From the NCBI RefSeq assembly GCF_000425045.1, contig NZ_AULA01000006.1, positions 34,052 to 98,051 of the forward strand: a DNA stretch of 64,000 bases, written 5' to 3'. The position numbers were made by a program, and so were the translations under genes. Below, in pieces: positions 17,386 through 26,881 of the stretch. Below the pieces are notes generated by a model. It made no database searches. It was not told the origin of the DNA and worked only from the letters and a program-made list of their open reading frames with translations. Position 1 is the stretch's first letter. Each line of letters opens with the position of its first letter. The DNA is from Acidaminococcus intestini DSM 21505. GTDB taxonomy: Bacteria; Bacillota; Negativicutes; Acidaminococcales; Acidaminococcaceae.

Positions 17386-18630
17386 TCAAAGTTCAGCTGC
17401 TTCTTTTCCCGCTACATAGCCGGAGGAAAAAGCCGCCTGCAGATTATAACCGCCTGTAAAGCCATCTACATCCATGACTTCACCGGCAAAAAAGAGATTC
17501 GGGTAAAGCCTGGAAGCAAAGGTCGATGGTGAGATTTCCTTGATGCTTACGCCGCCGCTTGTAACAATGGCTTCTTCAAGAGGGCGCGTCCCCGTAACCG
17601 GAAGGGGAAAACCCTTGAGGACATCAACGAGACGAAGGCGTTCCTTGCGTGTCAGCTGATTGACAGGCTGCTCAGGCACCAAACAGGCCTCTTCTATGAC
17701 AAAGGGGATAAGGGCCTGGGGCAGCAAGTCGTGCATGCCCGCTTTGAGGCCTTTGCGGCTGTATTTCTGAAAATCCCGCTGAAGCCGCGCGTCAAGCTGC
17801 TCCCGGGTAAGCGCCGGCTTAAGGTCGATGGAAAGATTCAAAAAGCCTTGCGGATGGGCTTTGAAATAACGCGCCGCTTCCCGGGAAAGGGTAAGAATAA
17901 TGGGTCCGCTGACTCCAAAATGAGTAAAGAGCATTTCGCCAAATTCCTTTCCTACCAGCTTTCCTTTATCCCAAAGGGAAGCCTCTACATTGCGCAGGGA
18001 TAGGCCTTGGAGGGCCTTCATGTCCCCCAGGTCGCAATTCAAGGGAACCAAAGCAGGACTCGGCGCAATAATGGTGTGGCCAGCTTGCTGGGCAAGGTCA
18101 TAGCCGTCCCCCGTTGATCCAGTTCGCGGATAGGAAGCCCCTCCTGCCGCAATGATAAAGGCATCAGCTTCATAATAGCGACCATCTGTATCATATACGG
18201 CACTGACCTTACCTTCTTGACACGCTAGCTGCGTGATTCGGCGGTGAAAGAAAATCTTTCCTCCAAGTCCATAAAGGATTCCTTCCAGAGTCCGAACTAC
18301 ATCGGAAGCTTTATCGCTTTGGGGAAAGACGCGGCCTCCCCGCTCCACTTTGGTTTTTAGTCCATGGCTTTCCAAAAGAGCAATCATATCTTCATTGGTA
18401 AAGCGATGAAAAGCACCGAAAAGGAATTTGCCATTACCCGGGATATGGGCAATCATCTCATCCATCGTGCAGTGATTGGTGATATTGCAGCGCCCTTTCC
18501 CCGTAATCATGAGCTTCCTGCCAGCCCGTTCCATTCGCTCCAGGATAGTTACGTCGGCTCCCCTCTGGGCTGCAGAGATTGCCGCCAAAAGTCCCGCCGC
18601 CCCGCCGCCAATGATAATGACCTTATTCAT
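17386..18630 (-). CDS. HI0933/YhiN-family flavoprotein (FAD-dependent oxidoreductase)
   Basis: A 414-residue flavoprotein with an N-terminal FAD-binding GGGAAGLLAAISAAQRG motif, the family motif GKGRCNITNH near residue 44, AGGASYPRTGSTGDGY in the middle, and a C-terminal GEVMDVDGFTGGYNLQAAFSSG block that closes the FAD site. The family (Pfam HI0933-like) is widespread and its reaction is not settled. Its start overlaps the end of rluB by 8 bp and its ribosome binding site is weak, so translation probably depends on coupling. Confidence 0.9.
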   Translation of the reverse strand: MNKVIIIGGGAAGLLAAISAAQRGADVTILERMERAGRKLMITGKGRCNITNHCTMDEMIAHIPGNGKFLFGAFHRFTNEDMIALLESHGLKTKVERGGRVFPQSDKASDVVRTLEGILYGLGGKIFFHRRITQLACQEGKVSAVYDTDGRYYEADAFIIAAGGASYPRTGSTGDGYDLAQQAGHTIIAPSPALVPLNCDLGDMKALQGLSLRNVEASLWDKGKLVGKEFGEMLFTHFGVSGPIILTLSREAARYFKAHPQGFLNLSIDLKPALTREQLDARLQRDFQKYSRKGLKAGMHDLLPQALIPFVIEEACLVPEQPVNQLTRKERLRLVDVLKGFPLPVTGTRPLEEAIVTSGGVSIKEISPSTFASRLYPNLFFAGEVMDVDGFTGGYNLQAAFSSGYVAGKEAAEL

Positions 18631-19363
18631 GATGCATCACCAGCTTCTTCAAATGCACGACTTCATCATCTGTCAATTCGCGATAGGCTCCTTTTTTGAC
18701 ACCCTGTAAAGAAAGGAAAGCGACCTGAGTCCGTTTGAGTTTCCTCACAGGATAGCCAATGGCTTCGCACATGCGCCGAACCTGGCGATTGCGTCCTTCG
18801 TGAATGGTGACTTCAAAAATTGACTGATCACGACGGGAATCATAGCGTTTGACCTCCACGAGGGCAGGCGCTGTCATCCCATCACACAGACGGATACCCG
18901 TCCTCAGCTTGTCCAGCTTTTCTTCTTCAACGTGCCCGTCGACAACGACTTCATAGGTCTTATTGATGTGATAACTGGGGTGGGTCATGCCTTGGGCCAA
19001 GGCGCCATCATTCGTCATAATGAGAAGGCCCTCCGTCATGAAATCCAAACGGCCCACTGGATAGACGCGTTCCCGTTCCTTATCCATCAGCTCGGCGACC
19101 GTCCTGCGGCCCCGCGGGTCCTTCATGGTGGTCATGACGGCAGGCGGTTTATTGAGCAGGAAATAACGGTGTCTTTCCTTGCGCAAGGGACGCCCGTCAA
19201 TGAGGATCCGATCCGTAGGAGAGACCTTTGTTCCAAGTTCTATCACGGGCTTGCCATTCACGGTGACCCGTCCTTGCAGGATGATCTTTTCACACTCCCG
19301 GCGGCTTGCAACGCCAGAGGCTGCCATCATTTTCTGCAGCCGTTCAACTTGTACTTCCGTCAT
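18623..19363 (-). CDS. rluB: rRNA pseudouridine synthase, RluB/RsuA family
   Basis: Isomerises a uridine in rRNA (the RluB position is in 23S domain V). 246 residues: an N-terminal S4 RNA-binding domain (about 6-55: RLQKMMAASGVASRRECEKII), then the synthase domain with the catalytic Asp in VGRLDFMTEGLLI near residue 105, and the C-terminal RNRQVRRMCEAIGYPV motif. It starts directly after the scpB stop codon and overlaps the next gene. The scpA-scpB-rluB order is the common Firmicute arrangement. Confidence 0.94.
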   Translation of the reverse strand: MTEVQVERLQKMMAASGVASRRECEKIILQGRVTVNGKPVIELGTKVSPTDRILIDGRPLRKERHRYFLLNKPPAVMTTMKDPRGRRTVAELMDKERERVYPVGRLDFMTEGLLIMTNDGALAQGMTHPSYHINKTYEVVVDGHVEEEKLDKLRTGIRLCDGMTAPALVEVKRYDSRRDQSIFEVTIHEGRNRQVRRMCEAIGYPVRKLKRTQVAFLSLQGVKKGAYRELTDDEVVHLKKLVMHHE

Positions 19364-19975
19364 TTATTCATGCCCCGTCTGGTCCAGACTGGGTACTCCT
19401 TCCTCATGTACAGATTCTTTATCTCTTCCTATGTCCGCCGCCTCTTCCCTTTTAAAGACCCCATCCAGAAGTTCTTCAGGCAGTTCCGGCAACGCAGAGA
19501 GGGATTCAAGGCCAAAGGTCACAAGAAACTTTTCTGTCGTGCCATATAAAATAGGCCGCCCCATGACTTCCTTGCGGCCAACTTCCATAATGAGTTCCAT
19601 CTCCGTCAAGGTACTAACAACCCCATCAACCTTGACCCCACGAATGGCTTCAATCTCACTTTTGGTAACCGGCTGTTTATAAGCCACAATGGCGAGAGTT
19701 TCCATAGCTGCGTTCGAAATCTTCTGTTCCTGCTTTTCGTAAAGATCCCGGATCACACTAATGGCCTCTTTTTTAGTGACCGCCTGAACGCCCCCAGCGA
19801 CTCGCCTTAGTGTAAGGCCCCGATCCTCCTCTTGATAGGACGTTGAAAGCAGACTCAAGAGATCATCGGCTTCATTCAGCGAAAGATGAAGCGCACTGGC
19901 TATCCTGTCAAGGGATAGGGGGTCACCAGCGGCGAAAAGCAAGGCTTCAAGCTGTCCCAGTTTCGATATCGCCAT
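19364..19975 (-). CDS. scpB: segregation and condensation protein B
   Basis: A subunit of the SMC-ScpAB condensin complex that organises and segregates the chromosome. About 203 residues with two winged-helix domains (opening QLEALLFAAGDPLSLDRIASAL; middle AYKQPVTKSEIEAIRGV with RPILYGTTEKFL) and an acidic tail. The start is the ATG at 19975, with AAAGGAG 7 nt upstream; the frame is open to 20023, but the extension lacks a site. It overlaps scpA by 29 bp. Confidence 0.95.
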   Translation of the reverse strand: MAISKLGQLEALLFAAGDPLSLDRIASALHLSLNEADDLLSLLSTSYQEEDRGLTLRRVAGGVQAVTKKEAISVIRDLYEKQEQKISNAAMETLAIVAYKQPVTKSEIEAIRGVKVDGVVSTLTEMELIMEVGRKEVMGRPILYGTTEKFLVTFGLESLSALPELPEELLDGVFKREEAADIGRDKESVHEEGVPSLDQTGHE

Positions 19976-20696
19976 GAGCGGTCTCCTTTCGTTCTGTAAT
20001 ATAGATAGGGGAAAAGGCGCCATCCTGCTGAATGGAAATCTGCTTTAGGCGCAGCAGTTCTAAAAGGGCCAGAAAGGCAGCAATGGTTTCACTCCGATTA
20101 TGTCTGGCATGGATAAAGTCGGTAAAAGCCAGTTTCTGTTTTTTACTTTTCTTTTTTCTCAGAAGGTGGAGAACTTCTTCCATTTTGTCCTGGACATGGA
20201 ACTCCTGCCGCGGAATAACAGCCGGGCGCTCGTCTGGAGCAGGAATCATCCTGATCAGGGTGCGAAGCAGATCGGCCATGGTGTAGGACTTGATCTTTCT
20301 TGTCCCTGTATCCAGCTTCATAGGTGCCCGAACAGCAAAAAGGCGGGATTCCGTAAGGCATTCCCTAAGGAGTCCAGCCCTTTTCTTGAACTTTTGGTAG
20401 AGAACAAGCATTTCTACGAGCATGTCCCGCGGATCGTTCTCTTCATCCTCTTCCGCATCATCCTTTGGCAGGAGCATACGGGATTTAATTTGAAGCAGCA
20501 TCGCTGCAATGAGTAGAAACTCACTTGCCATATCAAGGTCATAGACCTGCATCTCATTGATGTATGAGATATACTGCTGCGTAATTGATACGATGGGGAT
20601 ATCGTAGATATCGACTTTATCTTTTTCAATGAGATGGACAAGCAGGTCCAGCGGTCCTTCAAAATCAGGCAGTTTGACGGTCAAGGCTTCCGACAT
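19947..20696 (-). CDS. scpA: segregation and condensation protein A
   Basis: The kleisin subunit that bridges SMC heads. About 249 residues; the N-terminal kleisin signature LPDFEGPLDLLVHLIEKDKV follows the start, and a C-terminal winged helix ends with LALLELLRLKQISIQQ. An acidic stretch (DDAEEDEEND) is in the middle, as usual for this linker region. The start at 20696 (MSEALTVKLPDFEG) fits the family; an ATG at 20765 would add 23 residues and run into the upstream protease gene. GGGGGAT lies about 11 nt upstream. Confidence 0.94.
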   Translation of the reverse strand: MSEALTVKLPDFEGPLDLLVHLIEKDKVDIYDIPIVSITQQYISYINEMQVYDLDMASEFLLIAAMLLQIKSRMLLPKDDAEEDEENDPRDMLVEMLVLYQKFKKRAGLLRECLTESRLFAVRAPMKLDTGTRKIKSYTMADLLRTLIRMIPAPDERPAVIPRQEFHVQDKMEEVLHLLRKKKSKKQKLAFTDFIHARHNRSETIAAFLALLELLRLKQISIQQDGAFSPIYITERKETAHGDIETGTA

Positions 20697-20745
20697 AAAA
20701 CGCAATCCCCCACAAGCTGTCCCCCGTAACGCAAGGCCGCTTCCC

Positions 20746-21399
20746 TTACGGCAGGAAAAAGGCAAAAGGCGTCAGCAGAAGATAGCTGACTTCACTGGCC
20801 AAACGAAGATAAAGCGTTGCAAGAGGACTGATGATGATTCCAATTATACCTGTAAAACACAGGACAATCAAGATAAGGTTCGAATAAGGCCCAACAAGAT
20901 TGGCATAGCGATATTGCGCACTGGGCGATAAGAAATAGCTCAGGACCTTGAATCCATCCAAAGGTGGGAGAGGCACCAAATTGAAGAAGGCAAACCAAAC
21001 ATTGTATAAGCTTAGCCACTGCAGGAAAAAATGGACGCTGTAAAACGTTCGGGAAGCAAAATAGCGCAGGAAAAATCCGTCCAGTGAAAGGGCCAGGAAA
21101 CAGAGAAACAAATTGGCCAAGGGTCCAGCAAGGGCCACCTTCATCATGTCATGTCGGGGGTGCCGATAATATCTTGAGTCGACCATGACAGGTTTGGCCC
21201 AACCAAAACCGACAAGAAGCAGGACCAAGGTTCCGATGATATCCAAATGGGCCAAAGGATTCATCGTAAGGCGCCCCTGCGCACCTGGGGTTGGGTCACC
21301 CAAATGCGTGCTCATGGCACCATGGGCATATTCGTGAACCGTAAGGGCCATAAGCAGGGCCGGGATGCGGTAGATAATGGTTGCATCAAGGGAAAGCAT
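20746..21399 (-). CDS. site-2 protease family (M50) membrane metallopeptidase
   Basis: A zinc membrane protease of the short Rv/YwhC type, about 217 residues with five or six hydrophobic segments. The metal-binding HEYAH lies in the first helix (about 22-26) and the third zinc ligand is in the NLVPLPPLDG motif near residue 145. Such proteins cleave membrane-embedded substrates, but the target is not known for this subfamily. It is the first gene after the codY terminator and stands 49 bp ahead of scpA, as in many Firmicutes. The start at 21399 has AAAGGAA upstream. Confidence 0.9.
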   Translation of the reverse strand: MLSLDATIIYRIPALLMALTVHEYAHGAMSTHLGDPTPGAQGRLTMNPLAHLDIIGTLVLLLVGFGWAKPVMVDSRYYRHPRHDMMKVALAGPLANLFLCFLALSLDGFFLRYFASRTFYSVHFFLQWLSLYNVWFAFFNLVPLPPLDGFKVLSYFLSPSAQYRYANLVGPYSNLILIVLCFTGIIGIIISPLATLYLRLASEVSYLLLTPFAFFLP

Positions 21400-21464
21400 A
21401 ATGGTATTCCTTTCTGAAACAACATAAGGAAGCATGACGCGGAACTGTCCGCTGCCCTTCAGAT

Positions 21465-21500
21465 AAAAAGCAAGGGTGCCGAATAGACCAGCACCCTTGA
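21465..21500 (-). terminator. intrinsic terminator after codY
   Basis: On the minus strand CAAGGGTGC pairs with GCACCCTTG, followed by CTTTTTA. It starts 7 bp after the codY stop and separates the dprA-codY operon from the M50-scpA run. No clear promoter is visible in the 65 bp before the M50 gene. Confidence 0.85.
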
Positions 21501-21506
21501 TGCAGA

Positions 21507-22283
21507 TTATTTTCGATGTTCTTTTAGACCATCCCGCAGATATTCATTGAGGATACTGACATAAGTTCCTTTCATTCCCAGGGATTCGGTCTCGAGGACG
21601 CCCGCGCTTTCAAACTTACGCAGGGCATTGACGATGACGCTGCGCGTAATACCGGCCTGGTCAGCAATCTTACTGGCTACCAGAAGGCCTTCATCCCCTG
21701 GCAGTGCCTTCAGGATTTCAGAGATGGCTTCCAGTTCGCTGTAGGACAGATTTGAAAAAGCAATCTGAACCATAGCCTTTTTACGGGAGGCTTCCTCGAT
21801 GTGTACAGCCTTGTCATGGAGCAGCTGCATGCCGATGACAGTAGCTGCATATTCTGACAGGAGTAAATCGGAATCGATGAACTCCTTCTTGAACTTTCCA
21901 AGGATCAGTGTACCTAGACGGACCCCGTTTCCAAAGATAGGGACAACCGTTGTATATTTGCTTTCAAAAAGACATTTGGTATCATCACTGAAGGCACACA
22001 TATTCTTGACAAGTCGATAGTTGGAAGAGGTCTCACGAATCTGTTCCAGCCACTTTACATAATTTTCAGGAAAACGGCCAACGTCAAGGACCTTTTTGAT
22101 CATCAGTTCACATTCAAATCCATCAAGGATTGAATAGCCCAGCAGTTCACCTTCACTGGAAACAATGTAGATATTGGCCTTGATGACGTCCTTGAGGACT
22201 TCGGCCATCTTTTTGTAGCTGATGACTTCCGTGTTCTGCAGAAGCTTGTTGATCATTCTTGTTTTTTCTAATAATGCCAGCAT
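21507..22283 (-). CDS. codY: GTP- and branched-chain-amino-acid-sensing repressor CodY
   Basis: A global nutritional regulator of Firmicutes. 258 residues: an N-terminal GAF domain that binds isoleucine/valine (about 1-155), a linker helix, and a C-terminal winged helix with the recognition helix in SKIADQAGITRSVIVNALRKFESAGV (about 200-225). The start at 22283 (MLALLEKTRMINKLLQ) has GGGAGGAG 6 nt upstream and matches the family. It follows xerC by 14 bp; in Bacillus hslV and hslU lie between these two, and they are absent here. It may regulate the amino-acid genes in this window, though I did not find a convincing CodY box. Confidence 0.96.
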   Translation of the reverse strand: MLALLEKTRMINKLLQNTEVISYKKMAEVLKDVIKANIYIVSSEGELLGYSILDGFECELMIKKVLDVGRFPENYVKWLEQIRETSSNYRLVKNMCAFSDDTKCLFESKYTTVVPIFGNGVRLGTLILGKFKKEFIDSDLLLSEYAATVIGMQLLHDKAVHIEEASRKKAMVQIAFSNLSYSELEAISEILKALPGDEGLLVASKIADQAGITRSVIVNALRKFESAGVLETESLGMKGTYVSILNEYLRDGLKEHRK

Positions 22284-22297
22284 GCTGTCTCCTCCCA

Positions 22298-23206
22298 TTA
22301 CGCTCTTGGATGATGTTTCTTATACACCGATGCAATTCGGTCCGCTGTGACATGCGTGTAAATCTGCGTTGTTGATAAACTTGCGTGTCCAAGCAGTTCT
22401 TGAACGGAGCGCAAATCCGCTCCGTGATCGAGTAGATGTGTGGCAAAAGTATGCCGAATCGTATGAGGGCTGACGTGTTTTTGAATGGACGCCATTTCCA
22501 CATAACGGTCAAGGATACGTCTCACACTGCGTGCTGTAAGAGGCGTACCTCGATGATTGACAAAGATGAAGTCATGAGAAGGGACTTCATACTTTTCCAT
22601 GAGTACGCGCCGAGCTCCTGTCAAGTAAGCGTTCATGGCCCTAATACAGGGATGACCTAAGGGAACGATCCGTTCCTTATGGCCCTTTCCCAAAAGTAGG
22701 GCATAGCGATTGGATAGGTCCAAACGGGTCAACGTCAGTCCCACAAGCTCCGACACGCGGCAGCCTGTTGAGTAGAGAAACTCCAGCAGTGCCCGATCCC
22801 GCTGACCTAGCTCCGTAGAAAGATCAGGCAGCTCCAAGAGATGATTCATCTCGAACTCCTCTAAAAAAACAGGCAGTTTTTTTTCGAGTTTTGGGGTCTT
22901 GACCTTGGTAAAGGGATTCTTGTCCGTAAGGCCTTCACGCATGAGATATCGATAAAAGGACCGCAGGGAAGAAATGCGTCGGGCAATAGTTCGTCTCGCC
23001 TTTTCCTCCCGATGAAGCTGGGCGAGATAAGAACGGATATCAAGAAGGGATACCTCAAGCCAAGTAGCTTTCCCCCGACCTGACAAAAACACGGAAAAAG
23101 CAATCAGGTCATCTTTGTAGTTCAGGATTGTATTGGGGGAATCATTGCGTTCTACACGCAAATAACGAAGAAAACGCTCAGCCATTGGGTCCAGTACATT
23201 ATTCAT
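22298..23206 (-). CDS. xerC: tyrosine recombinase XerC
   Basis: Resolves chromosome dimers at dif together with a partner recombinase or as a homodimer. 302 residues: an N-terminal SAM-like core-binding domain (about 1-90) and a C-terminal catalytic domain with Arg in TGCRVSELVGL, Lys in GKGHKERIVP, HTIRHTFATHL (His and Arg), a His in LLGHASL and the nucleophile Tyr in TTQIYTHV. The start at 23206 follows GGGGGAGG. Its place between trmFO and codY is the normal position of xerC (codV) and argues against a phage integrase. Confidence 0.94.
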   Translation of the reverse strand: MNNVLDPMAERFLRYLRVERNDSPNTILNYKDDLIAFSVFLSGRGKATWLEVSLLDIRSYLAQLHREEKARRTIARRISSLRSFYRYLMREGLTDKNPFTKVKTPKLEKKLPVFLEEFEMNHLLELPDLSTELGQRDRALLEFLYSTGCRVSELVGLTLTRLDLSNRYALLLGKGHKERIVPLGHPCIRAMNAYLTGARRVLMEKYEVPSHDFIFVNHRGTPLTARSVRRILDRYVEMASIQKHVSPHTIRHTFATHLLDHGADLRSVQELLGHASLSTTQIYTHVTADRIASVYKKHHPRA

Positions 23207-23256
23207 GGCAAGCACCTCCCCCATTCATGAAATTGTAGGTAAAATCCTAATAATTC

Positions 23257-23285
23257 ATACTAGCACATATAAGTTAATTGTGCAA
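23257..23285 (-). promoter_or_regulatory. internal promoter for xerC-codY
   Basis: On the minus strand TTGCAC (23280-23285), 17 bp, TAGTAT (23257-23262) preceded by TGC. It overlaps the stop codon of trmFO and would let xerC-codY be expressed apart from dprA-topA. Confidence 0.5.
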
Positions 23286-24590
23286 CAAATTTTTATAATT
23301 TTCCAAAATATCCAGTGCTCTCATCGCGATGGCGTGATTCTTCTCTTTTTTACCACGGATACGTGGACCGTCCCACGGGGCAATGAGTCCAAAATTAATA
23401 TTCATGGGCTGGAAATGCTTGACTTCTGGATTGCTGATGTAATGAGACAGGGCACCAATGGCCGTTTCCCTGGGGAAAAGAAGCTTTGCCTTTCCAGAAA
23501 GGGTACGGGAAAGGTAGATGCCTGCAGCAAGGCCGGAGGCTGCCGATTCCACATACCCTTCCACACCTGTCATCTGACCGGCAAAATAAAGGTGAGGATG
23601 ACTCCTCAGGCTGTAATCGGCATCGAGAAGAAGCGGTGAATTGAGGTAAGAATTTTTATGCATCACACCATAGCGGATAAATTCAGCCTCTTCAAGGCCG
23701 GGAATCATCCGGAAAACTCGTTTTTGCTCTGGCCAACGCAAATGCGTTTGAAAACCAACCATGTTAAAGAGGCTCCCTGCCCCATTATCCTGACGCAGCT
23801 GGACAACGGCATAGGGATCTTCCCCCGTTCGGGGATCGGGAAGCCCAACCGGTTTCAAGGGACCAAATCGCATGGTATCCTCGCCGCGAACGGCCATTTC
23901 TTCAATCGGCATGCAGCCTTCAAAGACCATCCCATGTTCAAAGTCCTTTACGTCGGCCACTTCGGCTGTGCGCAGAGCTTCCCAAAAACGCAGGTATTCC
24001 TCTTTGTTCAAAGGGCAGTTGTAATAGGCGGCCTCCCCTTTTCCATAACGGGATGCCTTATAGGCAATCTCCTCGTTGATGGATTCCAAGGTCACAATAG
24101 GCGCGGCTGCGTCAAAGAAATGGAAATAGTCCTGGGAAACAAGATTCTGGATTGCGCCAGATAAGGGTTCACTCGTAAGGGGGCCTGTTGCTACAATGAC
24201 GTAATCTTCTTCTGGAAAGGAAAGATCGATTGTTTCCTCTTCAATGACTGTCACGAGCGGATGATTCCTGATGGCTTCCGTAACTCCTTGGGCAAAACCC
24301 ATACGGTCGACAGCCAATGCCCCGCCAGCGGGGACGCGGTGTGCGTCCGCCTGAGCCATGATGAGGGAGTCCAACCGCCGCATTTCCTCCTTTAAAAGGC
24401 CGACGGCATTTTCAATGTTATCGGCCCGTAGGGAATTGCTGCAGACAAGCTCACTGTAATATGCCGTATGGTGAGCAGGATCTGATTTTTTGGGACGCAT
24501 TTCGTGCAGCTTGACAGGGATTTTCCGCGATACAAGCTGCCATGTGGCCTCACTGCCTGCAAGGCCCGCACCAATCACATGAACAGTCAT
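23274..24590 (-). CDS. trmFO: tRNA uracil-54 C5-methyltransferase, folate-dependent
   Basis: Makes ribothymidine 54 in the tRNA T loop using methylenetetrahydrofolate and FAD. 438 residues with the N-terminal FAD motif [16 protein letters not shown], the conserved [11 protein letters not shown] motif carrying a Cys near residue 49, and [10 protein letters not shown]. The C-terminal block near [17 protein letters not shown] completes the FAD site. The start at 24590 (MTVHVIGAG) is used because an upstream ATG abuts the ribosome binding site. It starts 8 bp after topA, the standard topA-trmFO-xerC order of Firmicutes. Confidence 0.96.
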   Translation of the reverse strand: MTVHVIGAGLAGSEATWQLVSRKIPVKLHEMRPKKSDPAHHTAYYSELVCSNSLRADNIENAVGLLKEEMRRLDSLIMAQADAHRVPAGGALAVDRMGFAQGVTEAIRNHPLVTVIEEETIDLSFPEEDYVIVATGPLTSEPLSGAIQNLVSQDYFHFFDAAAPIVTLESINEEIAYKASRYGKGEAAYYNCPLNKEEYLRFWEALRTAEVADVKDFEHGMVFEGCMPIEEMAVRGEDTMRFGPLKPVGLPDPRTGEDPYAVVQLRQDNGAGSLFNMVGFQTHLRWPEQKRVFRMIPGLEEAEFIRYGVMHKNSYLNSPLLLDADYSLRSHPHLYFAGQMTGVEGYVESAASGLAAGIYLSRTLSGKAKLLFPRETAIGALSHYISNPEVKHFQPMNINFGLIAPWDGPRIRGKKEKNHAIAMRALDILENYKNLLHN

Positions 24591-24598
24591 AGTTTCTT

Positions 24599-26863
24599 TC
24601 ATTCCTTTCCAGTTTTTTTCACGGCGGTCTTTTTAGTGGAAGCGGTCTTCTTGGTAGACGCGGTCTTCATTACGGCAGTCTTTTTGGCCGTTGTTGTTTT
24701 TTTTGCAGTCGTTTTTTTCACTGTTTTTTCAGCGGTTCCTTCTGTTTTCGCAAGAGCGGCCTTGGCACTGACTTTCTTTAGTCCGCTCTTTTTGGCGCCG
24801 CTGTTTGGACACTCAGGATTGCTGCAGTGGTGCACGACCTTCCCGCCGCGCTGAACCGCTTCCAGCATGATATGACCGCAAAGGGGACATGTTTCGTTGA
24901 TGGGCTTATCCCAGCTTGTAAAATGACATTCCGGATAATGGGAACAGCCATAAAAAGTCCGTCCTGTCTTGGTTTTTCTTACAATCAGATCATGACCGCA
25001 GAGCGGGCAGGCGACGCCAATTTTTTCGTAATAAGGTTTCGTGTTGCGGCATTCCGGAAATCCAGGGCAGGCAAGGAACTTTCCATGACGCCCTGTTTTT
25101 ACGACCATCATACGGCCGCACTTCTCACACTTTACATCACTTACAATGACTTCCTGAGGTTTTACAGGAATTTCACGGTCGGCAATTTCCAGTTCCTTTT
25201 CAAAGGGCCCATAGAACTCCTTGAGGACAGTTTCCTTTTTAGTCTTGTGCTCACTGATGGCATCCAATTCATTTTCCATATGAGCAGAAAAGGGCACATC
25301 AATCAGATTGGGGAAATATTGGGTCAAAAGTTCAATGGTCGTCATGCCCAATTCCGTCGGCATGACTTTTTTTGCCTCCTTGGCTACATAACCGCGGGAA
25401 AGGATGGTCTGGATGATGGTGGCATAAGTACTTGGCCGTCCAATTCCCTTTTCTTCCAGTTCCTTGACTAAGGTAGCTTCCGTGAAATAGGCAGGCGGTT
25501 CCGTAAAATGCTGAATGGCATCATCGACGGAAATGAGGGTAAGGGGCGTCCCCTCCTTAAGGTGTGGAACCTTCTTTGTCTTTTCCCCGGCAAGTTCCTT
25601 TTTATCCATCAAAGTCAGGAAACCATCAAAATTAACAACAGATCCGGAAGCGCGCAGTTCGTAGGGCCCGCCGTTAATGATGAGGGTTGTGACCTCACTG
25701 ACGCTGGGTGCCATTTGGCAGGATACGGTCCGTTCCCAAATCAGGCGGTAAAGCCGCAGCTGATCCCGTTCAAGATAGGGCGCAACCTCATCGGGGGTAC
25801 GCATGACCGAGGTCGGACGGATGGCTTCATGGGCCTCCTGGGCATTCTTACGGCTGCTGTATACGTTTGGCTTTTTCGGCAAGTAGGCATCGCCATAAAC
25901 CTCGCCGATATAATTGCGAATTTCCGCAACGGCAACACTGGCCAGATGGACAGAGTCCGTACGCATATAGGTAATGAGGCCGACAGGAGTCCTTTTTTCA
26001 AGGGCAATGCCTTCATAAAGCTGCTGGGCCAGCATCATGGTCTTTTTCGTTGTAAAATTAAGCCGCTTGACCGCTTCCTGCTGAAGGGAACTGGTCGTAA
26101 AAGGAGCTATGGGGCGGCGGATCCTGTCCTTTACTGCCGAAGAAGCAACGGCATAGGACTGGTTCAGCAGTTCCTTGGTCACGGTCCGGGCTTCCTCTTC
26201 GTTATGGATGACAAGTTTTTTGCCCTCTTTTTTCGTCACCTCTGCCGTAAATTTATGACTTGGTTTATCTGCCGTAAGGGTTACGGAACTCGTCCAATAT
26301 TCCTGCGGCTCAAAGGCATCAATTTCCTTTTGCCGGTCGCAGATGATCTTGACTGCTACAGACTGGACACGGCCTGCCGAAAGACCTTTGGCAATCTTGC
26401 GCCACAAAAGGGGCGACAGCTTATAGCCGACAATACGATCGAGGATGCGACGCGTCTGCTGTGCGTCGACCTTATCCATATCAATGGCAGCAGGATGCTT
26501 GATAGCTTCTTTGACCGCATGAGGTGTGATTTCATGAAAGGAAATCCGGCAGTTGCTTTCTGGATCGACGCCCAATAAATAGCCCAGATGCCAAGCAATG
26601 GCTTCCCCTTCGCGGTCAGGGTCCGTTGCAAGATATATCTTGTCCGCTTTTTTGGCAAGGGTCTTCAGTTCTTTGATGAGGTCACCTTTTCCACGGATGT
26701 TGATGTACTTAGGCTCAAAATCATGATCCACGTCCACACCGAACTGGCTTTTGGGAAGATTACGCAAGTGACCCATGGAGGCCTTGACAGTATAGTTTTT
26801 TCCCAAGAAACGACCGATAGTTTTTGATTTTGTTGGTGATTCTACAATGACAAGATTAGCCAT
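24599..26863 (-). CDS. topA: DNA topoisomerase I with lysine/threonine repeat tail
   Basis: A type IA topoisomerase that relaxes negative supercoils. 754 residues: a TOPRIM domain at the start ([29 protein letters not shown]), an active-site Tyr in [11 protein letters not shown] near residue 300, then three C-terminal zinc-ribbon modules with CxxC pairs (CEKCGRM, CPLCGHD and CPLCGHI regions, about 575-700). After the last ribbon a tail of about 45 residues is built from repeats of Lys-Lys-Thr and Ala, resembling the basic tails that bind DNA. The start at 26863 has AAGGAG upstream. It follows dprA by 18 bp. Confidence 0.97.
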   Translation of the reverse strand: MANLVIVESPTKSKTIGRFLGKNYTVKASMGHLRNLPKSQFGVDVDHDFEPKYINIRGKGDLIKELKTLAKKADKIYLATDPDREGEAIAWHLGYLLGVDPESNCRISFHEITPHAVKEAIKHPAAIDMDKVDAQQTRRILDRIVGYKLSPLLWRKIAKGLSAGRVQSVAVKIICDRQKEIDAFEPQEYWTSSVTLTADKPSHKFTAEVTKKEGKKLVIHNEEEARTVTKELLNQSYAVASSAVKDRIRRPIAPFTTSSLQQEAVKRLNFTTKKTMMLAQQLYEGIALEKRTPVGLITYMRTDSVHLASVAVAEIRNYIGEVYGDAYLPKKPNVYSSRKNAQEAHEAIRPTSVMRTPDEVAPYLERDQLRLYRLIWERTVSCQMAPSVSEVTTLIINGGPYELRASGSVVNFDGFLTLMDKKELAGEKTKKVPHLKEGTPLTLISVDDAIQHFTEPPAYFTEATLVKELEEKGIGRPSTYATIIQTILSRGYVAKEAKKVMPTELGMTTIELLTQYFPNLIDVPFSAHMENELDAISEHKTKKETVLKEFYGPFEKELEIADREIPVKPQEVIVSDVKCEKCGRMMVVKTGRHGKFLACPGFPECRNTKPYYEKIGVACPLCGHDLIVRKTKTGRTFYGCSHYPECHFTSWDKPINETCPLCGHIMLEAVQRGGKVVHHCSNPECPNSGAKKSGLKKVSAKAALAKTEGTAEKTVKKTTAKKTTTAKKTAVMKTASTKKTASTKKTAVKKTGKE

Positions 26864-26881
26864 AAAACATCTGACTCCTTT

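Noticed and set aside
22298..23206. Phage or island integrase
   Set aside because: The recombinase sits in the standard topA-trmFO-xerC-codY order with no attachment-site repeats or cargo, so it is housekeeping XerC.
25508..26578. 356-codon plus-strand open frame
   Set aside because: Antisense to topA; the translation has no recognisable domain.
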